Below are positions 17,331 through 25,507 of a stretch of DNA of 38,126 nucleotides, in pieces. How positions within the stretch are numbered: the stretch's first letter is position 1; every line of letters begins with the position of its first letter. The position numbers were made by a program, and so were the translations under genes. Location of the stretch: NCBI GenBank assembly GCA_030064795.1, contig JASJEI010000055.1, forward strand, positions 1 through 38,126, in the 5' to 3' direction. The DNA comes from Pleurocapsa sp. MO_226.B13 (GTDB lineage Bacteria > Cyanobacteriota > Cyanobacteriia > Cyanobacteriales > Xenococcaceae). The notes beneath the pieces were generated by a model. The model saw nothing but the letters and a program-made list of their open reading frames with translations, did not search any database and had not been told where the DNA came from.

Positions 17331-18368
17331 GAGAGTCAATTCTGCTTGCTTTTTCACCTCAGAATTAGGTTCGAGAATCTGCTTTAATTCCCATTGAGTT
17401 TTCTCGATCGCAGCCTCGGCAATTTCATAGGCATTGGGGTAAGCATTTGGTTCATCTTCCCCTGGTATCCAAAATTTGCGACGTGAAATCCGAACCAGAT
17501 CGACTAAACCTGGAATCGCATTAAACATCTCAATCGCGATCGGTCCTGGATATACTTCTAGGATCGGTTCGAGGAAAGATTGCCAGGGAATCCAGCTTTG
17601 ATGAACCGCACCCCGATGAGGCGGTGAAACTTGAACGTAATGCAGTCTTGACTCTCGCGCCAGTTCGGTTACCTGTGCTTTGAATATTTCTGGTCCTGCA
17701 CCATCAAGAATTTCGTGAGCGCAATCAATAATAGCCCCTACCTGCTTACTCTTCACTCCCTTCAAGAAGTCAATCAATTGAGCCAGAGTATTAGGACCTG
17801 GTGTTTCCCAATGGGTGATTGGTTCGATTGCCAACTTGACGTTTTTCTGTTCTGCATATAGACCCAATTCATTTAAAATCGGCTGGGCCGTTTGATAACG
17901 TATTGCTAATTCATCTTGTAAGCGATCGCTCCAAATCGGTTCGCCAGAGTCCGTAGTAAGAAAAACGTTATAGGGAACAATAATTGGTCCCATTAAGATT
18001 TCTCCTCTCAAAGCAGCGGTAATATCGATTCTGGATTTGAGATACTCTATACCTTGCTGTTGTATTTGTTTGTCTGGAGAACTAGGATCGCAATCCGCCG
18101 TCGCACCTACATTGGTGGTAAGCTTGATATTTTCTAAACCTCGATCGTCTAGATAAGTTCTTAGATTGTGATAGTTTTTTAAATCCTGACAATAGTTTTC
18201 AGGCGAAGTAGGAGCAATATGAAACTCGAAACCGCTATAGCCAAAACGAGTTAGCTGTTTGATGTGTCCTAGTACAACTTCCCGATAGGCTAAATCATCG
18301 GGTCTCATATCCGTAGCAAACTGAAAAAAGCTTAAATAAATATCGGGCAAAGATTTTGGTTTGGTCAT
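17313..18368 (-). CDS. Sugar isomerase/epimerase-like TIM-barrel protein (xylose isomerase-like)
   Basis: 351 residues of the AP-endonuclease-2/xylose-isomerase-like TIM barrel. Metal-site strands are visible: LAIEPITHWETPGPN (Glu), GAIIDCAHEI (Asp, His), LHYVQVSPPHRGAVHQSW (His) and GPIAIEMFNAIPG (Glu). No signal peptide, so cytoplasmic. Relatives include sugar isomerases, epimerases and lyases acting on keto-sugars. It lies between the copper radical oxidase and two NTF2-like genes, and a second, exported relative is three genes upstream at 19397-20446; the two share little sequence and are not a recent duplicate. Substrate unknown; a keto-sugar produced by the flavoprotein dehydrogenase at 20922 would fit. 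Confidence 0.8.
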   Translation of the reverse strand: MTKPKSLPDIYLSFFQFATDMRPDDLAYREVVLGHIKQLTRFGYSGFEFHIAPTSPENYCQDLKNYHNLRTYLDDRGLENIKLTTNVGATADCDPSSPDKQIQQQGIEYLKSRIDITAALRGEILMGPIIVPYNVFLTTDSGEPIWSDRLQDELAIRYQTAQPILNELGLYAEQKNVKLAIEPITHWETPGPNTLAQLIDFLKGVKSKQVGAIIDCAHEILDGAGPEIFKAQVTELARESRLHYVQVSPPHRGAVHQSWIPWQSFLEPILEVYPGPIAIEMFNAIPGLVDLVRISRRKFWIPGEDEPNAYPNAYEIAEAAIEKTQWELKQILEPNSEVKKQAELTLFMANG

Positions 18369-18514
18369 ATTTCTATTTGTATATATATGGCTGGCGATCG
18401 AGATTTATCATTCGCCGATCGCAAAACCAGCTCGATTTAAGAATGATGGGCAAAATATTAATGCCGAACAAAATTTTTTCTAAATGAATTTACCCACCCG
18501 ACGATGTCTTGTAA

Positions 18515-18922
18515 TTAATAGCCTTTGCCTGTTAGCCAGGGAATCAAACCTTCTGGAGCGTCTACGATCGCTTTAGGGTCAAACATTGGCCAAACGTAAA
18601 CAATGCCCTGTTCGTCCAGGCGGAAAAAATTGTTTAGGGTATAGAGCGTTCCTTTGGTGGTCTTCATTTGCCAGACTCCGCTCGCAGTAGGATAGTCAAC
18701 TGTAGTCGAAAGAATATTCACCTCAGTCACGCGAGTAGAAACATCGCTGACAAAATTTGTTACTGCTTCCACTCCATCAAAAGTATTTTGACTGATTGGA
18801 CTGAGAAACTGAATTTCGCTAGAGAATTTCACCCGACTAAAATCGCCAGTCTTAAAAGCCTTAAAGTAATCTTCCAAGACCTGACGATACTGCTCTTTAT
18901 CCATTACTTGTGTTGCTAACAT
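18515..18922 (-). CDS. NTF2-like (SnoaL/ketosteroid-isomerase fold) protein
   Basis: 135 residues with the NTF2-like cone-fold pattern: an initial helix (EQYRQVLEDYFKAFKTGDFSRVKF), a strand region (IQFLSPISQNTFDG) and C-terminal strands (YPTASGVWQMKTTKG, IVYVWPMFDPKAI). Members include isomerases, cyclases and non-catalytic subunits. A later in-frame ATG at 18904 is an alternative start; neither has a strong ribosome binding site. It is 9 bases from the second NTF2-like gene, so they are co-transcribed. The function is not clear. Confidence 0.75.
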   Translation of the reverse strand: MLATQVMDKEQYRQVLEDYFKAFKTGDFSRVKFSSEIQFLSPISQNTFDGVEAVTNFVSDVSTRVTEVNILSTTVDYPTASGVWQMKTTKGTLYTLNNFFRLDEQGIVYVWPMFDPKAIVDAPEGLIPWLTGKGY

Positions 18923-18931
18923 AATTTCTAA

Positions 18932-19324
18932 TTAAATAGATTTGTTGTTCCAAATTTGACGGTCGATTTTCCAGCTACCGCGTACTTTTTTCATTAGCCA
19001 GAGAGCGCGAAACTTTGCTTTTTTGGGCGTGCTACCGTCCTTAGGATCGATAGTTGCGTTGGAAAGACCGATTACGTAGCCACAATCTCCCGTAACTACA
19101 ATTTCATCGGCAAAAAAGACTGGCTCGATATCCTGGTTAGCCACCTGATTGGCAAAGCCTTGAATAATGTCTTCTCGACCACGGCGATCTGATTCATTGG
19201 GAGCCATCCAGAGGGCATCCTCTGTATACATTTCGCCGTAACCCTGAAGATTTTTCGTTCTTACATTGTCGGCGTAGATTTCTTCAAATACTTTTCTAAT
19301 CTCATCGCGATCGGGAGAACTCAT
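18932..19324 (-). CDS. SnoaL/SgcJ-type NTF2-like protein
   Basis: 130 residues. SPDRDEIRKVFEEIYADNVRTKNLQGYGEMYTEDALWMAPN is the typical opening of the SgcJ/EcaC group of NTF2-like proteins, and the strands ending in FRALWLMKKVRGSWKIDRQIWN complete the fold. It has no signal peptide. It is followed 9 bases later by a second, weakly similar NTF2-like gene. Two neighbouring NTF2-like proteins flanked by two TIM-barrel isomerase-like proteins suggest a small-molecule conversion step, perhaps isomerisation or dehydration of an oxidised sugar, but this is inference. Confidence 0.78.
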   Translation of the reverse strand: MSSPDRDEIRKVFEEIYADNVRTKNLQGYGEMYTEDALWMAPNESDRRGREDIIQGFANQVANQDIEPVFFADEIVVTGDCGYVIGLSNATIDPKDGSTPKKAKFRALWLMKKVRGSWKIDRQIWNNKSI

Positions 19325-19396
19325 TTTTTAATTTCCCCATACATACATTGATTGGGTTTAATCAATAATCAGTAATTAGTAATTACTAATTAGTAT

Positions 19397-20446
19397 TTAC
19401 AACCCTGTTTCCTCGCGCAGATAGTTGCGTGCCATCAAGGCATATTCCAAAGGATTAGCTTTATTAGGATCTTGTTCGGCTTCAACTACTAGCCAGCCTT
19501 CATAGTTAGCTTTGGCTAGTTCTGACAAGATAGGTGCAAAGTCTATTACCCCTTCTTTATCGCCAGGAACGGTAAAAGAACCCTCGCGAATAGAATCTAA
19601 AAAGCTCAGACCTTGTTTAATAGAGCTATCCAAGATGTTCTTACGAATATTTTTTAGATGAACGTGCTTGATGCGATCGCGATATTTTTTGGTCACTTCC
19701 AAAGGATCGACTCCCGCATAGTAGAGATGACCCGTATCCAGCAATAACTTTAAATACTTGGGATCGGTTTCCGCCATCAGGCGATCGATATCCTCTAAGG
19801 TTTCTACTCCCGTACCGACGTGTGGGTGATAGCATAGTTGCATTCCCGCTTCGTATGCTTCTTTGCCCAGTTCATTCAAACCTTGGGTTAACTGTGACCA
19901 TTGGCGATCGCTGTATATCGGTCGATTGGGTAAAGGTGCGATCGGCTGCTGGTGAACTGCATCTCCTAGTTCGGCAACGACGATCGTATTACCACCAATC
20001 GCCTTCATAAATTCTAACTGCTGGTGAAAGATTTTTTTACTGTCTTCAGCATCATCAATGGTGAAGTAAGTACCAACCCAGGGTTCGGAAATTGTGAAGT
20101 CCCGCAAGGCTAATTCTTGATTCAAAGTTGCCATATCCTGGGGATATTTTCCCGACATTTGGGACCCCTCGTATCCAGCTAATGCCATTTCGCTAAGAAT
20201 CTGGCGATAGGGAATAGGCGGGACAAGATCGATACTCGGATCGTCGCTGTTACTCCAGCCTGTAGGTGTAATACCCAAACGAACTTTTTGGGGATCGAAC
20301 AGAGGAGATTTGTTGGTAGCAACAATTAAAGAAGTTAAGCTCGAACTATTGTTAGTAACCCCTGCGGTTGCTGGTAATTCCCAAGTCAAACTTATAGCTA
20401 ACAGCAACAGTACAGAAATTAACGTATAACTAATTTTTTTAAACAT
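19397..20446 (-). CDS. Exported sugar isomerase/epimerase-like TIM-barrel protein
   Basis: 349 residues. An N-terminal signal peptide (about 1-28, ending PATAG) makes it an exported member of the xylose-isomerase-like TIM-barrel superfamily, which is unusual because most are cytoplasmic. Metal-site strands are evident: IVVAELGDAVH, MQLCYHPHVGTGVET, LKLLLDTGHLYYAGVDP, IKHVHLKNIR and WLVVEAEQDP, resembling inosose dehydratase/epimerase relatives. It is the first gene of the left arm, 475 bases from the divergent flavoprotein gene, and precedes the two NTF2-like genes. Periplasmic keto-sugar processing is a plausible role. The stop region lies in AT-rich repeats (19358-19396) similar in style to the heptamers elsewhere. 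Confidence 0.82.
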   Translation of the reverse strand: MFKKISYTLISVLLLLAISLTWELPATAGVTNNSSSLTSLIVATNKSPLFDPQKVRLGITPTGWSNSDDPSIDLVPPIPYRQILSEMALAGYEGSQMSGKYPQDMATLNQELALRDFTISEPWVGTYFTIDDAEDSKKIFHQQLEFMKAIGGNTIVVAELGDAVHQQPIAPLPNRPIYSDRQWSQLTQGLNELGKEAYEAGMQLCYHPHVGTGVETLEDIDRLMAETDPKYLKLLLDTGHLYYAGVDPLEVTKKYRDRIKHVHLKNIRKNILDSSIKQGLSFLDSIREGSFTVPGDKEGVIDFAPILSELAKANYEGWLVVEAEQDPNKANPLEYALMARNYLREETGL

Positions 20447-20921
20447 AAGAGATAGATTAGGTAACTACAATTATGTTGCTTTTATAGTATTAAAAACCAT
20501 AAATTATGAAGGATACAATTCTGTATCTTTCTTTCGATTGTAGAGTTTAATTATCAGATGTAATTACCAAATTGGCTTCAGTATGATTACTGAAGATTAA
20601 TTTGAGTTCATAGCTTAAATTAATTACCGATTACATCACAAAAAGTATTATTTTGGATAGTTTACTCATCCAAATATTTTGGTGCTTTACTTTATAAATA
20701 ATTAGGCTAAGATAGCATTGTCAATACTAATATTTATAGTTTTAGCTGCTTAAGAAGTAGAGTGATAGTTTTTAGAAGATTTTTACTTCCTTAACTAAAA
20801 ATATAGGTTGGTTAATAAGTTCTCATCTAATTTTTATAATTGCTAAAGAGCTGTCTATCGCCTTAATTTTTTCAAGCTTTGTTTCTTTAATACTAAACTA
20901 ATAACTTTTTTTGAGTAAAGT
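20447..20921. promoter_or_regulatory. Divergent control region of the oxidation island
   Basis: 475 very AT-rich bases separate the two outward-facing arms. Three consecutive inverted repeats are present: GATACA-ATTC-TGTATC (20512-20527), a perfect CTTCAGTA-TGAT-TACTGAAG (20576-20595) and TTTGGAT-9 bases-ATCCAAA (20652-20674). They could be operators or short RNA hairpins in the leader. No gene or known riboswitch is seen. Confidence 0.45.
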
Positions 20922-22799
20922 ATGAACCAAAATCAGAAAAGTATGCAGTTAGTCGACTTAAAAACTGTTACTAATACTACTTACGATGCCGTAATTGTGG
21001 GAGCAGGAATTAGTGGTTCGATTGTTGCTAAAGAATTGAGCGAACAGGGAAACAAAGTTCTAATTCTAGAGGCTGGTTCGCATCAAGATTTAACTTTGGC
21101 GGGATTTCAAAGTTATGTTAATACTTTCTATACCGCAGTAGAAAAAGATAATAATGCACCTTTTCCTCGCAATCCCAATGCCCCTAGTCCTAGAAGTCCC
21201 GACGTGAGCAAACTGATTCCAGGTAAAGTTGACGATCGCAACTATCTAGTTCAACAGGGTCCTTTAGCTTTAGATAGTTCCTACACGAGGGTTACTGGCG
21301 GGACAACCGTGCATTGGGAAGGAAAAACTCCTCGGATGCTGCCAGACGACTTTAGGATGCGTACTCTTCACGGTCAGGGACTTGATTGGCCAATTCCCTA
21401 TGAAGAAATTATGCCCTTCTATCGCATAGCCGAAAATGAGCTGGGGGTGTCGGGTAGCGTTGAGGATCAAAAGGCGATCGGCGTACCTTTTAAAGAAGGG
21501 TATGTATATCCAATGCACAACATGCCTCCTTCTTATTTAGATCGGCAAGTCGCCCAGAAGCTTGACGATACCAGGGTAGAACTCAACGACGAGAGCTACA
21601 AGCTTGAAGTCCAAACCTTTCCCCAAGCTCGTAATGGGGTTCCCAATCCTCAATACAACCAAGGCAAAGGTTTTATTCCCGACAAGTTGGCTAGCGTTCA
21701 TTCCGTAGAGTATGGAGAGCGTTGTCAGGGCAATGCAAACTGTACGCCGATCTGTCCCGTGCAAGCGAAGTATGATGCTCGTAAAACTTTAAACAAGGCA
21801 CTCAACACCCATCGGGTACATATATTATCTCAAGCAGTAGCTTCTAAGCTCGAAATCGACCCAGAAAACGGTCACGTTACCGCAGTTGAGTTCAAGCACT
21901 ATCAGGATAAAGACTCGCCACAATATACGGCTGGTGTTGCCAAAGGTCGCTTGTTTGTCATCGCTGCCAATGCGGTAGAAAATGCACGACTACTTCTGGC
22001 TTCGGGAATCAACGGTACCAGCGGTTTGGTGGGCAAAAACCTGATGGATCATCCCTATATGCTTGCTTGGGGTTTGATGCCCAAAGTAACGGGGACGATG
22101 CGGGGTCCAATTTGTACTTCAGGAATCAGCACCTTTCGTCAGGGTAAGTTTCGCGATCGCCAAGCAGCATTTGCGATTGATATTCATAATGATGGCTGGG
22201 GCTGGGCTACAGGTTCTCCCTATACCGAAGTTCTAGAGATTGTTAACAACAAAAACAAGTACGGACAAGAACTACGCCAAGAGCTAATTAGCCGCATTTC
22301 TCGTCAGATTTTATTGGCATATATGATCGAGTTGCCCCCCGATCCGAGCAATCAGATTTCCATCAATCCTCAATACGTAGATCGTCTGGGTAACTATCGT
22401 CCGATAGTCTCGTTCAACGTTCCCGATTACTGTCGTCAAACCTTTGCCTATGGTCGTCATCTTTCCCGCCTAATCTTCCAGCGTCTGGGAGCAGAAGATT
22501 GCACCCATTACGACCCATCTGATTATGGATATTTCACCTACAAAGGAGAAGGATACACCTTCCGTGGTGGCAATCACTATGCGGGAACTCACGTAATGGG
22601 GACAAATAAACATAATTCGGTAGTCGATCGCCATCAGCGTAGCTGGGATCATCGCAACCTTTATTTAGTAGGTGCGGGTAGTATGCCCAGTATTGGTAGT
22701 TCCAACACTACCCTGACTATGGCTGCTCTTTGTTTTATGAGTACTCAACAGATGATTGAAGACCTCAAATCTCAGCAGTTAAGACACGCCTCGATCTAA
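20922..22799 (+). CDS. GMC-family FAD sugar dehydrogenase, catalytic subunit
   Basis: 625 residues. The N-terminal FAD-binding site is DAVIVGAGISGSIVAKELSE (about 22-41). The centre contains CQGNANCTPICPVQAKYDA, with Cys268, Cys274 and Cys278 in the arrangement that binds a 3Fe-4S cluster in FAD-dependent glucose and fructose dehydrogenases. The C-terminal part has the GMC active-site pair: His557 in THVMGT and Asn595 in GSSNTTLT. It probably oxidises a sugar or glycoside, passing electrons out through the cluster rather than to oxygen. There is no signal peptide. It starts the right arm; a matching small-subunit gene (24238) lies downstream after a ferritin-like gene. A cytochrome partner is not found. 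Glucoside 3-dehydrogenase activity is an attractive possibility. Confidence 0.88.
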   Translation: MNQNQKSMQLVDLKTVTNTTYDAVIVGAGISGSIVAKELSEQGNKVLILEAGSHQDLTLAGFQSYVNTFYTAVEKDNNAPFPRNPNAPSPRSPDVSKLIPGKVDDRNYLVQQGPLALDSSYTRVTGGTTVHWEGKTPRMLPDDFRMRTLHGQGLDWPIPYEEIMPFYRIAENELGVSGSVEDQKAIGVPFKEGYVYPMHNMPPSYLDRQVAQKLDDTRVELNDESYKLEVQTFPQARNGVPNPQYNQGKGFIPDKLASVHSVEYGERCQGNANCTPICPVQAKYDARKTLNKALNTHRVHILSQAVASKLEIDPENGHVTAVEFKHYQDKDSPQYTAGVAKGRLFVIAANAVENARLLLASGINGTSGLVGKNLMDHPYMLAWGLMPKVTGTMRGPICTSGISTFRQGKFRDRQAAFAIDIHNDGWGWATGSPYTEVLEIVNNKNKYGQELRQELISRISRQILLAYMIELPPDPSNQISINPQYVDRLGNYRPIVSFNVPDYCRQTFAYGRHLSRLIFQRLGAEDCTHYDPSDYGYFTYKGEGYTFRGGNHYAGTHVMGTNKHNSVVDRHQRSWDHRNLYLVGAGSMPSIGSSNTTLTMAALCFMSTQQMIEDLKSQQLRHASI

Positions 22800-22815
22800 A
22801 AACGTCCCTGCAAAG

Positions 22816-22853
22816 CCTAAGAATCGATACCTGTTAGCACGGCATTCTTAAGG
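22816..22853 (+). other. Hairpin in the GMC-ferritin gap
   Basis: CCTAAGAAT pairs with ATTCTTAAGG (one bulged A) over a 19-base loop in the 142-base spacer after the GMC gene. No T-run follows, so it is more likely an RNA-processing or repeat structure than an intrinsic terminator. Confidence 0.35.
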
Positions 22854-22941
22854 CGTAGCGCGGGTTAATCACAAGAACGATCGAGTTTCTTGGTTTGCAA
22901 TTTACCTCCAACATCGTTATTTAAATTACTACGGGAAAACC

Positions 22942-24054
22942 ATGACAACAACTTTGCAAAACGAGCTAATCAAAACGGTCGATGACCTGCACTATTATCT
23001 CAAGCAGGCAATGGCGATCGAGCACGCGACCCTTCCTCCTTACATTACAGCTCTTTATTCAATGAAACCTGGGACAAATATTGAAGCGTTTCATATCTTG
23101 CGGGCGGTAGCTGTAGAAGAAATGCTACACCTAACATTAGCAGCTAATGTTTTTAATGCTGTGGGGGGAGATATTAAATCTGTTCTTACCGATCCTGACT
23201 TTATTCCTCAATATCCCACCACTTTGCCTACGGGAGAAACGGATTTTGAAGTTGGTTTAAACAAATTTTCACGGGAGACAGTTAGAACATTTCTTAAAAT
23301 CGAGCGAGCAAATGAAGCAGAGCGCGGTCAGCCATTGGTAGTACCACGCAACCATACCAACAGCTTGTTAACCGTTCACAACCACCCACCCCACTTTAGT
23401 TTCTATAGCATCGGACAGTTTTACGCGGAAATAATTCGTGGTTTACACGCACTACATAAAGAACTAGGAGACGATCTGTTCTGTGGCGATCCAGCCAAGC
23501 AGGTAACTCCTGAATACTATTACAACGGTGGTGGGGAAATTATTCCTGTTACCAATCTCACCTCGGCAATTCGCGCCCTAAGAGAAATTCAAGAACAGGG
23601 AGAAGGTTCGGGCAAAGAACGGATCTACGACGGCGATCGCGAACTATCCCATTATTACCGTTTTCAACAGCTATTGTTAAATGAAGATGGCGACGAAAAC
23701 TACGGTCAGTACTACGTAATCGATAGAGAAGACCCAGAGAAATCTGATAAGCCAGGTCATCCTACTGGTGACAAATTCAAAGTCGATTGGGATGCTGTTT
23801 ATCCGATTAAGGAAAATATTAAACTGAATGATTTTACGACCGGTTCGGAAGTATACGAGGCAGCTAAGAAATTCCAGTCTGACTATGCCAAGTTTATGAA
23901 ACAACTCGAATCTGCCTTTAACGGTCATCCCCAAGTGTTAATTCCCGCAGTTGGGGCGATGTGCGGACTGAAATATCAGGCAGAACGTTTGGTAAAAAAT
24001 TCACTCACAGATAGCGATGGAGTTCATGCTGCACCAGTTTATCGATTGGATTGA
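22942..24054 (+). CDS. Ferritin-like domain protein of the VioB/imino-acid dimer synthase type
   Basis: 370 residues. The N-terminal ~230 residues form the ferritin-like domain found in VioB/StaD-type proteins: LHYYLKQAMAIEHATLPPYI and ILRAVAVEEMLHLTLAANVF carry the Glu and Glu-x2-His metal ligands of a diiron four-helix bundle, and FYAEIIRGLHAL adds a later helix. The C-terminal part (about 280-370) is helical. In VioB relatives the domain is fused to a longer chain making imine dimers; this is a stand-alone form, and its chemistry is unknown. It is flanked by the two sugar-dehydrogenase subunit genes on the same strand, implying work on the same substrate or maturation of the complex. Confidence 0.8.
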   Translation: MTTTLQNELIKTVDDLHYYLKQAMAIEHATLPPYITALYSMKPGTNIEAFHILRAVAVEEMLHLTLAANVFNAVGGDIKSVLTDPDFIPQYPTTLPTGETDFEVGLNKFSRETVRTFLKIERANEAERGQPLVVPRNHTNSLLTVHNHPPHFSFYSIGQFYAEIIRGLHALHKELGDDLFCGDPAKQVTPEYYYNGGGEIIPVTNLTSAIRALREIQEQGEGSGKERIYDGDRELSHYYRFQQLLLNEDGDENYGQYYVIDREDPEKSDKPGHPTGDKFKVDWDAVYPIKENIKLNDFTTGSEVYEAAKKFQSDYAKFMKQLESAFNGHPQVLIPAVGAMCGLKYQAERLVKNSLTDSDGVHAAPVYRLD

Positions 24055-24077
24055 TAGTTGTCTCGCCCAAAGACGGA

Positions 24078-24112
24078 CGCGAAGCGGATCTAATCCTTTA
24101 GGACGAAGAGGC
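24078..24112. repeat. Interspersed GC-rich repeat
   Basis: GACGCGAAGCGGATCTAATC followed by CTTTAGGACGAAGAGG. It resembles, in the opposite sense, the CTTCGC-rich repeats near 13650-13690. Such units are common between cyanobacterial genes; no function is visible. Confidence 0.35.
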
Positions 24113-24237
24113 AGAGAGATTCAAATATATCCTAATTCAGAATTCTATTCCTGTATTTTATATTTTCTGCTTTTGTAATCGATAAATTGTTGGCATCAAT
24201 TATTGTTAATTCTTGAAGAGGAAATTTATTAGTAAAT

Positions 24238-24714
24238 ATGGATAAATCAAAGTCGATTGAAGATTTTGTGAACCTTTCAACAGTAGTTACTGGCTTTTCT
24301 CGATTCGATCTCTACGGAACAGACCAAGTAGCTGCTTACTATGAGACGATCGCCAAAGTCGTTGGATGGGAGATTTTTAGCGAACTGCTAGAGACATTTT
24401 GCAATTTGCATGAGAGATCGCAAAACAATTCCTCCGCCTTAGATAAAGGGATGCGTACTGAAATCTTTGGTAACGAAAAACTAGGACCGATCGCTCGTAA
24501 CATTATCAAGCTTTGGTATGTCGCCACTTGGTATCAGCTACCCCAAGCATGGCGCGATCGCTTTGGCATTAAAGCTAATGACGTTACCTTCGTCATCAGT
24601 CCTCAAGCCTATCCCGAAGGTCTTTTGTGGTCGGCAATTGGTGTCAATCCTCCTGCCGCTAAACCCCCTGGGTATGGTTCTTGGAGTAACCCACCCCTAG
24701 TTCGCCTTAAATAA
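24238..24714 (+). CDS. Sugar dehydrogenase small subunit (FAD-SLDH type)
   Basis: 158 residues. The opening FVNLSTVVTGFSRFDLYGT and the C-terminal SPQAYPEGLLWSAIG, then NPPAAKPPGYGSW, match the small subunit family of membrane-bound FAD sorbitol, fructose, glucose and glucoside dehydrogenases (FAD-SLDH). Helix LWYVATWYQLPQAWRDRFG is also typical. In those complexes the small subunit carries a Tat signal and takes the flavoprotein through the membrane; this one lacks a signal peptide, so it may act as an assembly chaperone in the cytoplasm. Its partner is the GMC protein at 20922-22799, with a ferritin-like gene between them, an unusual order. The family call rests on motif recognition. Confidence 0.72.
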   Translation: MDKSKSIEDFVNLSTVVTGFSRFDLYGTDQVAAYYETIAKVVGWEIFSELLETFCNLHERSQNNSSALDKGMRTEIFGNEKLGPIARNIIKLWYVATWYQLPQAWRDRFGIKANDVTFVISPQAYPEGLLWSAIGVNPPAAKPPGYGSWSNPPLVRLK

Positions 24715-24789
24715 ATCTACACCAGCAATTTTAACTGGCGATCGCTTTACTCGATCGCCTCACGAAAAATCCAACTATATAAGCTTAAT

Positions 24790-25434
24790 ATGATGATTAA
24801 ATTTTGGTTTCGACAACTATTCATAGTTTTTATATCGTTTATCATTAGTTCTCTTGTTTTTGTCTTTCCTGCAAATGCATACAGCCAAAACGATCTCAAT
24901 TATCTAAAGCAAACAAACAAGTGTAATTACTGCGATCTTTCTGAAGCTGACCTATCCAATATGGATTTGTATGGTAGTTCTCTGATTGGGGCAAACCTTT
25001 CTCAAGCCAATCTCTCCCACGCTATTCTTAACGAGGCTGAGTTAAAGACAGCCAATCTATCACAAGCAAACTTGACGGATGCAATTTTGATGGGTGCAGC
25101 CATGTCTGAAGCTGAATTGACCAACGCTAATCTGACCAACGCTACTTTATACAACGTAGTTTTAAGTAACGCAAACTTATTAGGGGCAAACCTCTCCCAA
25201 GCAGATTTTACTTCGGCAATTATGTCCAATACAAATTTGACTAATGTGCCTGCCAAATCAGCAAAGCTGACTAAAGCCATCTTATCAAAGGCCAATCTAT
25301 CGGGAGCAGATTTTGCAGGGGCAGATATACGCAGCGCCAATTTGAGGGGGGCAAATGTCGAACACACCAATTTTGCTCGAGCAGATTTATCGGGAACAAT
25401 TATGCCCAATGGAACTGTATATCGGCGGAAATAA
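24790..25434 (+). CDS. Exported pentapeptide-repeat protein
   Basis: 214 residues. A signal peptide (about 1-31, ending PANAY) precedes a CNYCDLSEADLSNMDLYGSS region and then roughly 28 pentapeptide repeats of the A(D/N)LXX type (ANLSQANLSHAIL, ANLTDAIL) up to about residue 208. Such repeats form a right-handed quadrilateral beta-helix. Two Cys residues before the repeats may form a disulfide or bind a cofactor after export. It ends the right arm, 75 bases after the small-subunit gene. Function is unknown; periplasmic or thylakoid-lumen pentapeptide proteins are common in cyanobacteria, so a link to the oxidation genes rests only on position. Confidence 0.88.
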   Translation: MMIKFWFRQLFIVFISFIISSLVFVFPANAYSQNDLNYLKQTNKCNYCDLSEADLSNMDLYGSSLIGANLSQANLSHAILNEAELKTANLSQANLTDAILMGAAMSEAELTNANLTNATLYNVVLSNANLLGANLSQADFTSAIMSNTNLTNVPAKSAKLTKAILSKANLSGADFAGADIRSANLRGANVEHTNFARADLSGTIMPNGTVYRRK

Positions 25435-25507
25435 GTACTTAAGGAATGAGAATTAAATAACATCCAAAAATAGACAGAGCAATGATAGTGTAAATGGCAA
25501 CCAACTC

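Noticed and set aside
25002..25463. 153-codon minus-strand frame over the pentapeptide gene
   Set aside because: It is antisense to the repeats, and its regularity comes from the pentapeptide periodicity.
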